Assembly (NCBI RefSeq): GCF_004193775.1
Contig: NC_041021.1
Location: forward strand, 23,404,632-23,468,631
DNA: 64,000 nt
Origin: Glycine soja
Lineage: Eukaryota > Streptophyta > Magnoliopsida > Fabales > Fabaceae
Reading direction: 5' to 3'
Of the stretch, positions 10,245 through 21,150 are shown one piece after another. Made by a program: the position numbers and the translations under genes. Position 1 is the stretch's first letter, and the number at the start of each line of letters is the position of its first letter. Below the pieces are notes generated by a model, which made no database searches, was not told the origin of the DNA, and saw only the letters and a list, made by a program, of their open reading frames with translations.

Positions 10245-11434
10245 GAAGTTTGTATTGTCGCTCAGATCTTGACTAGTTATAACTTTTTGAAAAAAATGAG
10301 TTTATCCCACGTTTTTACTCCAAAAATCAGTGCGAATCAAGTCACTCCCGCATTTTATCTCTAGCATGCATTGTATGTTGGTCTCGTCCTTTGTCAAGGG
10401 AAGCCGAAAGGTCCATATCACCTTCTTAACTGTACACATAGGGCACTGCGCCCCCAAATGCGCAAGTAAGAAGAGATAATTTTTCGGGCTCTCATGTCCG
10501 TAAATGCATTCATATCATGCATCGCATAAACATCTCTTCATGGCATCATAATGAACATATCGTTCCTGCATTTGTCTGTTATCATATTACAGCCTCACAT
10601 TTTGCATGAGTCATGGCATCATCATGCATATGCGTTCAACAAACTTTTTGATCTGCAAAATTGCATACCATTTGTTTTCATGTTTGCTCATCCTTGTGTT
10701 TTCCTCTACAAAAACAAAAAAAGGGGAAGCGTGAAACTTCACACTACATTCTTAGTTGCATGTGTTAGGTACCATGGGCCAACCATGTTGGGATCATAAA
10801 CCCATTTCTAAAAAAAAAAAAAAAACACACAACAACAAAACAAAATAATTGAACATGGTACCTAATGCATGGTTAACTAGGAAATGGTGTTTCTTCGGGC
10901 ATCTCAATTTCATAATTACATTTTCCATGCATAGCTTAAAGTATGCCCGAGTCATTCATCCCTATGAGATGTTGTTGAAGTATTGGCGATCAGAATTGCC
11001 ATTCCTTGGATTACGGGGTTGAACCAAGCTCATGCTTTTACAAAAAGGTTCATCAAGTCAAGTTGAAATATGGAAGTAACCGTCTTGCAAAATTGGGGCA
11101 AAAGATGAATCGAGTCACATCACTGCTTCGTCTACTGCCAAACATATTTAGGATTGTTTATGTCCTTGTTACTTCCAGTTTCACCTTGACAAAGATGTCA
11201 TGGACCATGTTGAAAATCTAAATTGATTCAACCCCATATCCTGCGTAAAAATTCGCAATACTTCAACTGTACATCATTCGCATACATCCATGCTTTTCAT
11301 TGGTTGCATTGCTCATTGCATTCTTTCGTTGAAAAATAAAATAAAATAAAATAAAATGAACTTAATCATTGTTATAAAAAAGAAAAGGACACGCTTTACG
11401 GCACCCTTACCGAACTCGTGCTAGAGCTAGAGTA
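10245..11434 (+). other. ORF1-gag spacer of element A
   Basis: About 1.2 kb, AT-rich, with a 17-base A run near 10809, many CATG-containing motifs and a short AAAATAAAATA repeat near 11335. No coding sequence recognised. It is homologous to 23574-24727 in B and absent from D. Confidence 0.6.
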
Positions 11435-13297
11435 ATGGGTGAAGCAGAGGAGGTGCAAGAGAAGATGAAGGCCGACATGGAGGCCATGAAAGAGCAAATG
11501 GCCACAATGATGGAGGCCATGATGAGCATGAAGAAGATAATGGAAGCCAATGCGGTTATAGTTGCCGCTACTAGCGCTGTCGCTAAGGTGAACCCGATGC
11601 TCCCATCTGGCCTCAAGCAAATGAATCATCCAACCTCAAATATGGTAGGCAAAGATTTGGGAAGTACGGATGACCCCATGATGTGCAAATTCAAAACAAG
11701 CACGCCTTCCCGCCATATGGTTTGCCTCCCAAACTATACACCACCCAATGTGGTGTACATTCCCAATGAGGATGTCAATAACTCCACTCCCATACTCATT
11801 AAGAGCCAACAACCTCAATCTGATCATGCACATGTCTCTCGACCCATGGAGGAGACACATGAAATTCCCCACCACGATCTAGCCAACTTCGAGCCTTGCC
11901 TCGGATATGCTGCTGAAGGGCAAGCAGTTGGTGGTATACCCCTGCAAAACACTTTGGAGGGCCCTCAATATCATCCACAACCACAACCCTCACGTTCCAC
12001 AGCGGTTAAAAACCCTCATGACTATGGCAGGAATGGGAAAGTTGGATCATCTAGAGGAAAGGCTCAGGGCCATTGAAGGAGGTGAAGATTATGCCTTTGC
12101 TAACCTAAAAGAGTTGTTCCTAGTACTCAATATCATCACCCCTCCCCAGTTCAAGGTGCTGAACTTTGACAAGTACAAGGGGACTACTTGTCCCAAGAAC
12201 CATCTAAAGATGTATTGTCAGAAGATGGGGGAATACGCAAAAGATGAGGAATTGTTGATACATTCCTTCCATGAAAGTCTTACTGGGGTAGCTGTTACCT
12301 GGTACACTAACTTGGAACCTTCCCGAGTCCATTCTTGGAAGGACCTAATGGTTGCCTTTGTTAGGCAGTATTAGTACAATTTTGATATGGTTCTGGATAG
12401 GATGCAACTACAGAACATTTGCAAAAAGGGGGACGGATCTTTCAAAGAACACGCCCAAAAGGTGGAGGGATCTGGCGGCCCAAGTGGTACCCCCAATGAT
12501 GGAAAGGGAGACGATAATCGTGATGGTAGACACATTATCGATACTCTACTATGAAAAGATGGTGGGCTACGCACCCTCAAAGCTTTGCGGATTTGGTCTT
12601 CGCCAGTGAAAGGATCGAAGTGGATCTGAAAAGAGGCAAATTTAATCATCATGCTTAGACGAATGAGAAAACTGGGGCAAATAAAGAGGGTGAGAAAGAG
12701 GGAGAAACCCATGCTGTGACTGCCATTCCTATACGGCCAAGTTTCCCACCAAACCCAACAATGTCATTACTCAGTCAATAACAAACCTCCTCCTTACCCA
12801 CCACCCAGTTATCCACAAAGGCCATCCCTAAATCAACCACAAAGCCTGTCTACCGCACTTCCAATGACGAAGACCACCTTTAGCACAAACCAAAAAAAAA
12901 CCAACAAAAAGGAATTTTGCAGCAAAAAGCCTGTAGGGTTCACCCCAAATTCCGTTGTCATATGTTAAACTTGATCCCATATCCACTCAATAATTCAATG
13001 GTAGCCATAACCCCAACCAAGGTTCCTCAACCTCCATTTTTCTGAGGATACGACTCGAACACAACGTGTGCTTATCGTGGAGGAGCCCTGGGGCATTCCA
13101 TTGAGCATTGTATGACCCCGAAGCATAAAGTGTGAAGTCTAATTGATACGGGCTGGCTGAAATTTGAGAAGAATCGCTTGTTGAATCATAACATTGACAA
13201 GCAACACCATACATGGGGCAATTCTGGAAGCTGTTGTTATGACTCATCAGGATTTTCAAGTTTATGCCATTATTATAAACCACAGTTACAATGCTAA
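11435..13297 (+). pseudogene. gag: gag of element A
   Basis: The start ATG at 11435 (MGEAEEVQEK) opens a Met/Lys/Glu-rich coiled-coil-like N-terminus. A proline-rich linker follows, then the capsid-like block (12120-12560, YKGTTCP and TWYTNL motifs) and a Cys/His-rich end near 13050-13110. Gag would build the particle that packages element RNA. Breaks: a frame change near 12030, a TAG near 12373, and further stops and frame changes after 12600. No protease or RT follows. The same gene in B is 23295-23573 plus 4685-6264; element D has lost it entirely. Confidence 0.82.
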
Positions 13298-13665
13298 ATG
13301 ATATGGATAAAATGGACATCCTTGTCCCTCATCCTCTCACAAACGCATGTTTGCTTATTCAACTTTCACCGGAATGTGGGTGCAAGCCATTGGTCTATTT
13401 GCTCAAGCGACCTGCGCTCCTGAGTGTTGACTTCCAAGACTGTTCAATCAGAGATTACTCGTCTTGCATGTTGGTGGGGGTGCCGTAAAACAACGAGTAA
13501 AGTTCAAAACAAATAAGTTTCAAAATAAAAAAATAAGTTTCAAAATAAAAAAAAATAAAAAGGCATTTGATTGACTGTGTTTTCAAGTAAAAATATAGAC
13601 GTTCATGTGACTTCATTTTATCATTCCAGAAAGTTTGTCTTCTTAGAGAAGCGAGTTGTCAAGAA
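13298..13665 (+). other. Post-gag spacer of element A
   Basis: About 370 bp ending in AT-rich AAATAAGTTTCAAAATAA repeats. No protease or pol homology is visible here, although pol should begin at this point in a complete element. Confidence 0.6.
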
Positions 13666-13670
13666 TAGGA

Positions 13671-14705
13671 TGTTGGACAAATGGCCTCAGTTACCTTAAG
13701 AAAAAGGGGGGTTGAATTAAGATGCAAAGACTATTCCCCAATTGAACTATCACTCTTTCTTTTTGGATTAACAATGCACCCTTAACATGAATTACTCAAA
13801 AGACAAATCAAAATAAACTTCTTTAAAGCAAAAGATAAATAGCAATAAAAGAAGTTTAAAGGAAGAGAGGAATGCAAACTTGATTTATACTGGTTCGGCC
13901 ACTTCCCGCGCCTACGTCCAGTCCTCAAGAAACCCACTTGAGATTTTCCACTCTCTTTGTAAAACTCCTTTTACAAAGTCTGAACCACACAGGGACAACC
14001 CTTCCCTTGTGTTCAAGAATCCTCTACAATAAGAGACTCTCAGTCTCTTAATCCCTTTTCAGAAGTAAGAAGAAGAGAAGAAGAAATCTCTCTTAAAAGG
14101 GATAGATTGTACAATGAAGACCAATCAAAATTCCTTATTGAATATGCAAGTGGTTGACCAAGGAATCTTTTTGAGAGGATAAGACAGTTCAGTTCAGAAA
14201 AACTCTTAATCTTTTGAGAGGATAAACTTTGTGGGCAATGAAAACTCTCTTTAAATTCGTGTTTCCAAGTCACCTTTGATGGCCATTCATAAACCATTTA
14301 AATAGATGTGACTCTTGGAAATTATTTTCTGAAAATCTCCTCTGGTAATTGATTACAAGACTTGTGTAATAGATCACAGGCTTTAAAATTTGAATAAATT
14401 GCTGGTAATCAATTACCATCCATGTGTAATCGATTACACATTATAAATTTTGAATTCAAATTTCTAGTGACTATTATAAACATTTTCAGCTGCTGGTAAT
14501 CGATTACCGGAGAGCAAATCTCAATTTGAAATGATAGAATTCTTTGGTCAAACCTTTTGTTTTTTCAATTTGGAAACTTCTTCCAAAAGATTCTAGAAAT
14601 CAACTTGATCATATATCTTGACTTCTTGGATTCTTGTCTTGAATAAAACTTAGAAGCACTTGATCCTTTAGCATCATCAAGACATCAAAACATCTTGCTT
14701 CTACA
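13671..14705 (+). mobile_element. Solo LTR (copia-like) inside element A, TSD TAGGA
   Basis: Starts TGTTGGACAAATGGCC and ends TTGCTTCTACA, flanked by TAGGA at 13666-13670 and 14706-14710. It is 1035 bp with no internal region, hence a solo LTR left by LTR-LTR recombination. It contains several GGTAATCGATTACC/TGTAATCGATTACA-like palindromes (14344, 14403, 14425, 14495). It lies at the same position and with the same duplication as the copies in B (3625-4362) and D (to 55414). Confidence 0.92.
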
Positions 14706-14710
14706 TAGGA

Positions 14711-15403
14711 GTCATTTGACTTAATCCATCAGCTGAATAATCCTTCAACTATTTCTCGTCCTTGGAAAATTCTTTTTGCAAGAATCAATTGCGTCTTTCA
14801 TTCTTCCTCACTACGAGGTTGTGAAAACAAGACAACAATTGGTACCTCTAAGCCCTACACTGGGGCAATGAAAGGCCCCATGCATAAACCTCAAACGAAC
14901 CTAGGGGCAGATTAGAAGTTCTCACTCAATAGGTTCCCAGCTACAAGGTCATGACGAAAGACAACGATTGGTACCTCAAAGCCTTACACTGGGGCAATGA
15001 GGGGCACCGTGCATGAGCCTCAAGTGAACATAGGGGCCGATCAAAAGTTCTCACCCATTTGCAAAAAAGATAGGATGAGGTTGCATGAATTATCACCTCT
15101 TTCAAAAGGACAGTCAATATGTGTTTTCCAAAAAAATTAAATCAATCAAAATCACAAAATAGGGAAAGAATGTCATGAACATTGTACAAATTTCCATTAC
15201 ATTGCATTGTTTCATATGAAGTCCGCATTTACCAAATTTCACGACAAAGGTTGCATGCATCTGCATCCCTAAAAATCATGTTAACTGCATAGATTTCCTA
15301 CATCTAATGTCCAAATCTTGTGGATTTGGGATGACCGGCCCTCTCGATGAGTCGATCTCTTGCTTTTTCATAAGGGTGGACCCTTGGGTACTTGTACCTA
15401 TCA
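14711..15403 (+). other. Element A non-coding region with a 129-bp repeat pair
   Basis: Contains two related units (about 14815-14940 and 14941-15060), each with a TTGGTACCTC block and a TACACTGGGGCAATGA block, followed by AT-rich sequence leading into minisatellite 1. No gene seen. Confidence 0.7.
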
Positions 15404-16455
15404 CCTTGAGAGGACTACGTGTCCTCGCCATCAGAGGACTGCATGTCCTCAACTTCAGAGGGCTACACGCCCTCGCCATCAGAGGACTACACGTCCTCGC
15501 CTTGAGAGGGCTACACGCCCTCACCTTGGGTACTAGTTACCCTCACCGTTGAGAGGACTACACGTCCTCGCCTTGAGAGGACTACACGTCCTCACCATCA
15601 GAGGGCTGCACGCCCTCACCATCAGAGGACTACACGTCCTCGCCTTGAGAGGGCTACACGCCCTCATCTTGGGTACTAGTTACCCTCGCCGTTGAGAGGA
15701 CTACACGTCCTCGCCTTGAGAGGACTACGCGTCCTCACCATCAGAGGGCTGCACGCCCTCACCATCAGAGGACTACACGTCCTCGCCTTGAGAGGGCTAC
15801 ACGCCCTCATCTTGGGTACTAGTTACCCTCGCCGTTGAGAGGACTACACGTCCTCGCCTTGAGAGGACTATACGTCCTCACCATCAGAGGGCTGCACGCC
15901 CTCACCTCTAGAGGACTACATGTCCTCGCCTTGAGAGGGCTACACGCCCTCACCTTGGGTACTAGTTACCCTCACCGTTGAGAGGACTACACGTCCTCGC
16001 CTTGAGAGGACTACACGTCCTTTCCATCAGAGGGCTGCACGCCCTCACCTCTAGAGGACTACATGTCCTCGCCTTGAGAGGGCTACACGCCCTCACCTTG
16101 GGTACTAGTTACCCTCACCGTTGAGAGGACTACACGTCCTCGCCTTGAGAGGACTACACGTCCTCACCATCAGAAGGTTGCACGCCCTCACCTCCAGAGG
16201 ACTACATGTCCTCGCCTTGAGAGGACTACACGTCCTCGCCAACAAAGGGCTGCATTTCCTCCAGAGGACTACATGTCCTCGCCTTGAGAGGACTACACGT
16301 CCTCGCCAACAAAGGGCTGCATTCCCTCACCTTGAAGAGGACTACACATCCTCGCCAACAGAGGGCTGCACGCCCTCACCTCCAAAGGACTACACATCCT
16401 CGCCTTGAGAGGGCTGCACGCCCTCACCTTTAGAGGGCTACGTGTCCTCATTTTC
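15404..16455. repeat. 27-bp hairpin minisatellite with 143-bp higher-order repeat (element A)
   Basis: About 1.05 kb in the opposite plus-strand orientation to the B array. Units carry GAGGAC-tacac-GTCCTC or GAGGGC-tacac-GCCCTC-type foldbacks. TACTAGTTAC-containing units recur at 15531, 15674, 15817, 15960 and 16103, exactly 143 bp apart. It is shorter than the B array and longer than the D array. Confidence 0.93.
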
Positions 16456-16549
16456 AGTGTGCTCGACATCCACACCTTAAAAGAATTTAAGGTCCTCTGC
16501 CCTTAAATGCTTAACCGAGACTTGCACTTCTGGTTAAGGGGCCAGTAGT

Positions 16550-17400
16550 TTCCTTTTAACGGTTCCTGGGCCACCCCCTGATATTGGAGGAGGGCCAACT
16601 GTGCGAGCACAACCAGAGAGGGAGGATATTACACAGCTGCTATGCATACCGGGGCAAGATTTCACCCGTGCCGCTGTAAAGAGACGAGTGTGGATCATGC
16701 GCACCAACATGACCACTCTTACACATATATAGAGGACATTGCTACTTAGCAACATTCTGCCCAACGACCGCAATGCCAATCTCCCCCTGCAAAAGTATCG
16801 GTTGGTCTGTGTCGTCCCGACATGGGTAAGTATGCATATAGTTCAACTGATTTCTGATACCATTTATTGTTTGCAGGGATCGCACCCACAAGACACCCAG
16901 TGGACCCGGAAAAGTCCAACAGGGCCCTGGGGTTTCCAGCTCTGGTTACGGCCCTCTATCAGTCCTACAGGGTGCCCGTACCCCCCTGGCAAGGTCACGT
17001 CATCATAGGTAAGTATGCACATCGCTCAACTGATTTCTGATTTCATCTATTGTTTGCAGGGATCGCGACTGCAAGACACCTAGTGGACCCGAAGAAGTCC
17101 AACAGGGTCTTGGAATTGTCAAGCTCTAATTACCGGTCTCTGTCAGTTCTACGGAGTACCTATCACCTCCAGCAAGGGCATCAGGCCCCCTACTAATTGA
17201 GCTTTCATCAAGAAGTACTGCGCCCCAGACAGGCGCAGGGCGAAACACCACAGCAGCATTGGGATGGTCGGCAGCGGGAAATAGACGCACCGCCACCACC
17301 TTTAGAGTTCACCTCTGCTCATCCACAAAAAAGTTAGAGTGTTGCCTACGACACATGGCCGACCAGTACGCGACCAAGTCCAAAGCCAAAGGTAAGCGAA
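16550..17400 (+). pseudogene. Captured 'putative plant transposon protein' fragment with internal duplication (element A)
   Basis: The plus-strand reading contains segments such as ILEEGQLCEHN, NLPLQKYRLVC, VQLISDTIYCLQG and SNRALGFQL-like stretches in shifting frames. From memory these match the C-terminal half of the plant 'putative plant transposon protein' family. A segment of about 185 bp (starting GTAAGTATGCA at about 16829 and 17011) is present twice, so the QLISD...IYCLQG part recurs. Stops and frame changes prevent translation. The function of the family is unknown; here it is carried between minisatellite 1 and the GGAGGCAACC hairpin. Confidence 0.6.
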
Positions 17401-17459
17401 GTACTAGGTCCGTGACCAACAAGTCATAAGGCGTCCAGCTCAAGACGTTAAAGAAGCGC

Positions 17460-17479
17460 TACTAGGAGGCAACCTAGTA
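17460..17479 (+). other. Hairpin TACTAGG/CCTAGTA (element A copy)
   Basis: A perfect 7-bp stem with loop AGGCAA, preceded by TTAAAGAAGCGC. Identical stem in B (115-134) and D (57732-57751). Confidence 0.65.
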
Positions 17480-17589
17480 CCTTTTGAATCTATGCTTGTT
17501 ATTTGATCACTTTTTATAGTAGGACGCACCTAGTTGCTCATGATCCTGGGGATTTAAATAAAACAAACGCAAGCTCGGAAGGTAGTCAT

Positions 17590-17990
17590 ACCTCACAAAA
17601 TATATATATGTATGTTTAGGTAGTGAAAATACCTTAGATATGCATGTATGTAAACAAAAAAACACTTCACGAAATATATATATGTATGTTTAGGTAGAAA
17701 GATACCTTAGATATGCATGTATGTAAACAAAAAAACACTTCACAAAATATATATATGTATGTTTAGGTAGAAAGATACCTTAGATATGCATGTATGTAAA
17801 CAAAAAAATACTTCACAAAAATATATATATGTATGTTTAGGTAGAGAGATACCTTAGATGTGCGTGTATGTAGCAAAAAAAATACCTCACGAAACATATA
17901 TATGTATGTTTAGGTGGCAAGATACCTTGGATATGCATGTATATAGCAAAAAATACCTCACAAAAATATGCACATGTTTAGGTAGCAAAA
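17590..17990. repeat. AT-rich 73-74-bp tandem repeat (element A)
   Basis: TATGTTTAGGTAG recurs at 17611, 17685, 17758, 17832 and 17905, with a shortened copy near 17974. Each unit also has TACCTTAGATATGCATGTATG. About five and a half copies. A related array lies at 57885-58160. Confidence 0.88.
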
Positions 17991-19236
17991 TACCTCATGA
18001 AAAAAGAAAAAAAAAACAAACAAGAAAAAGAAATAAACAAATGATCATGATAAAAATAAAAATAGAAAAGAAAAAATGAAATGAATGAAATGGAAAAGAG
18101 AACAAAAAAGAAAAAGAAGAAAGCAAGTAAGGAAAAAAGTGGAAAAAGAGAAAATAAGTTGTCTAGCTAAAAACCGACATGCTTTTGAAAAGAGACGATT
18201 TCCAACTTTTCTTTGAAAAAATTCATTCATTGATCATAACCAATTTTTGAAGAAAAAAACGTGTCTACACCTGAAGGGTGAATGCTGTGAAAATTTCCCC
18301 GGACGCCCAAAATGGACTCGGATGAATGCACAAATTGATAAAAGAACATATTTTGGAAACATTGGGTTGACTAAAATAGAGGAAATGAATCCTGAGCCCT
18401 AGCATCACATGACCATAAAAATTTGACACTTGAGTGTCCGCATAGGTGCATGCATGACCAGTTTTGCATAAAATTTCCAAATCATCATTTTTGCATTTGT
18501 GTCATGGAAATAATGTGGGGCATCCCTTTTATCCTTGAACCAAACCAAGCCCTGACATGTATCATGTCTAGCCATTCTACGAGCTTTGAGCCAAAATCCC
18601 GACTCACCATAAACCTTGACCCAGGGTGAGAATGTCAATCCTTACCCTCGGAAGCAAAAAAGAATAGAAGGGAAATTTCCAATCAAAGAAAAAGAGGAGG
18701 AAAATTTCCAATGAAAGCAAAAAAAAAAAAAGAAAAGAAGAAGAGAAAAGAAGGAAAATTCCCCAATCAAAGAGTGGGAGAAAGAAAAAAAAGAAAAGAA
18801 AGAAAATTCCCAACCAAAGAATGGGAGAAAGTAAAGAAAGAAAAGAAGAAAGCTCCTGGTCAAAGAAACCAGAAGAAATGTGCAGAGAGGTCTTTAGACC
18901 GGACAATATCTGAACAATACAGAATTGTCACCAAATGAACAAAAAGGAAAGGAAACCATGACCTAAAATGGTCTTCTCCCTTTAATTGCTAACCAGAATC
19001 AGTGCGCTAGCGACTTTTTCGCCCCGCACTAAACAAAAACAGAAAAAGAAAAAAGCCAGAAAAATCAAAAGCCAAAAACACACAAAAGCCGAAAAAAAAA
19101 ACCACCAAAAGAACCCATTCCCAAGGGAAGCCCTATTGATCCATGATCACGCATGTAATTTTTGATTTGATAGGAAATAATTTGCAAAGTCAAGTCATGA
19201 CATATCTATGGTTTGGAATTAGGATGAAACACTTAC
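17991..19236 (+). other. Element A purine-rich non-coding region
   Basis: Strongly A/G-rich on the plus strand near 18000-18140 and 18650-18870, where GGAAAATT-CCAATCAAAG-type units repeat imperfectly. No coding sequence recognised. It is homologous to 58160-59257 in D. On the minus strand the adjacent 19237-19395 ends in a splice-donor-like site, so part of this region could be an intron of an antisense transcript. Confidence 0.55.
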
Positions 19237-19395
19237 CTGTGCGAGATTGATACACTTTGAGTGGATTTCTTCTATTTTTGTCGAACCCAGTGTTTCCTCT
19301 AAATGGTCATTTAGAAACGAAATGCTAACATCCAAAATCTCATTTATGGTTATGGGAGATTTCATCAGCAGACTCTCCTTCCCCGGTAGACGCAT
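19237..19395 (-). pseudogene. Antisense exon-like ORF ending in a splice-donor consensus (element A)
   Basis: The minus-strand reading from an ATG at 19393-19395 gives about 53 residues (begins MRLPGKES, includes NEILDVSISFLNDHLEET, ends LAQ) and runs into CAG-GTAAGTG at 19236. The D copy (59258-59416) keeps the same frame with few changes. It looks like part of a real gene, antisense to the element, but I do not recognise the family. It could be a captured host or element gene fragment, or a chance ORF. Confidence 0.35.
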
Positions 19396-19519
19396 TGTTT
19401 TTCACTCAAAAAAGCATATGCTGCTCTAAATCAGTTGGAATATTTGTCTCCTTGCTAAAGCATGTTTGCATTTTAGTGGAGAAAACACCGAGACTTTTTC
19501 AAGTCTCACAAGTTATCCA

Positions 19520-19587
19520 GAACTACGTAGGTCTGAGTTCCTCATTGGAGGATACGTAGGAGCAAGAGCCTCGCTTTTGTCGACCAC
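19520..19587 (+). repeat. TACGTA two-hairpin module, internal copy (element A)
   Basis: GAACTACGTAGGTCTGA, a CCTC-attg-GAGG stem, TACGTAGGAGC, a CAAGAGC...GCTTTTG stem with one wobble pair, and terminal GTCGACCAC. It lies just upstream of minisatellite 2, outside any LTR. Confidence 0.85.
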
Positions 19588-19626
19588 ACCGCCTTTTGTT
19601 GCCATGACTCAAGAGCTGGTAGCCCG

Positions 19627-20590
19627 CGGAGATACCTTACGATTATCCGCACCCCTTTGTCATCCAGAGGCGGCGGGCCCGATGACAAGCAGAGACCAAG
19701 TTTGGTCATTCTGCACCCTTGTATCATCCAGAGGCGGCGGGCCCGATGATACGCGGAGATACCTTACGGTTATCCGCACCCTTTTTTCATCTAGAGGCGG
19801 CGGGCCCGATGACAAGCAGAGACCAAGTTTGGTCATTCTGCACCCTTGTATCATCCAGAGGCGGCGGGCCCGATGATACGCGGAGATACCTTACGGTTAT
19901 CCGCACCCTTTTGTCATCCAGAGGCGGCGGGCCTGATGACAAGCAGAGACCAAATTTGGTCATTCTGCACCCTTGTATCATCCAGAGGCGGCGGGCCCGA
20001 TGATACGCGGAGATACCTTACGGTTATCCGCACCCTTTTGTCATCCAGAGGCGGCGGGCCCGATGACAAGCAGAGACCAAGTTTGGTCATTCTGCACCCT
20101 TGTATCATCCAGAGGCGGCGGGCCCGATGATACGCGGAGATACCTTACGGTTATCCGCACCCTTTTGTCATCCAGAGGCGGCGGGCCCGATGACAAGCAG
20201 AGACCAAGTTTGGTCATTCTGCACCCTTGTATCATCCAGAGGCGGCGGGCCCGATGATACGTGGAGATACCTTACGGTTATCCGCACCCTTTTGTCATCC
20301 AGAGGCGGCGGGCCCGATGACAAGCAGAGACCAAATTTGGTCATTCTGCACCCTTTTATCATCCAGAGGTGGCGGGCCCGATGATACGCGGAGATACCTT
20401 ACGGTTATCCACACCCTTTTGTCATCCAGAGGCGGCGGGCCCGATGATACGCGGAGATACCTTACGGTTATCCGCACCCTTTTGTCATCCAGAGGTGGCA
20501 GGCCCGATGACAAGCAGAGACCAAATTTGGTCATTCTGCACCCTTGTATCATCCAGAGGCGGCGGGCCCGATGATACGCGGAAATACCCG
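19627..20590. repeat. 63/64-bp alternating minisatellite, 127-bp dimer (element A)
   Basis: Two monomers alternate. One has TTGTCATC...GATGACAA arms followed by a GCAGA...TCTGC stem. The other has GTATCATC...GATGATAC arms followed by a GCGGA...TCCGC stem. Both share CCAGAGGCGGCGGGCCC between the arms. About 15 monomers. It is GC-rich, in contrast to its surroundings. The D counterpart is 59897-61030. Confidence 0.94.
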
Positions 20591-20763
20591 AGTGGTTATC
20601 CGTATAAACATTCTTTTGCTATCTGTAAGACAGAACGCTTGATAGCATGCAGAGGCTGACATAGTCTTCTACACCTTTTGTTCCTCCGGGAAAAACAAGT
20701 CATTTACATGCGGAAATTTCATGGTCACCCGCGACTCTCGTCAACCGAGAGGAGCGAAATTAG

Positions 20764-21111
20764 TGTCATACACTAATTTTCGTCCGGGTACCTTTGCTTG
20801 ATGACATGCGACCTTTCTTTGGTCCTTGTGAGGTGCTTGGCACCCATCGTTAGGCAATTTGTGAAAATCCGAGAACGACAAGTCATGGTCACCCGCGACT
20901 CTCGTCAACCGAGAGGAGCGAAATTAGTGTCATACACTAATTTTCGTCCGGGTACCTTTGCTTGATGACATGCGACCTTTCTTTGGTCCTTGTGAGGTGC
21001 TTGGCACCCATCATTAGGCAATTTGTGAAAATCCGGGAACAACAAGTCATTTGCATGTGGAGATTTTATGGTCACCCGCGACTCTCGTCAAATCGAGAGG
21101 AACGAAATTAG
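20764..21111 (+). repeat. Two partial copies of the LTR 5' end upstream of the 3' LTR (element A)
   Basis: TGTCATACACTAATTTTCG starts at 20764 and again at 20928 (period 164 bp). Each carries about 100 bp of LTR start, followed by a tail with GTCACCCGCGACTCTCGTC and a purine-rich GAGAGGAGCGAAATTAG just before the next TG. A third tail ends at 21111 before TGTCTTATC. D has the same arrangement with a period of about 182 bp. Confidence 0.88.
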
Positions 21112-21150
21112 TGTCTTATCTTTACTTTCCTTTTATCTCCAATAAAAGAC

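Noticed and set aside
16827..16878. A perfect-looking mini intron: GTAAGTATGCA, a CTGAT branch-like site and TTGTTTGCAG, present twice in A and twice in D
   Set aside because: At about 51 bp it is too short for a typical plant intron. The stretch reads in frame as part of the captured protein (QLISDTIYCLQG) matching the family on both sides, so it is coding sequence repeated by duplication.
19627..20590. Overlapping Arg/Gly-rich ORFs through minisatellite 2
   Set aside because: Repeating open frames every 127 bp on both strands are explained by the tandem repeat.
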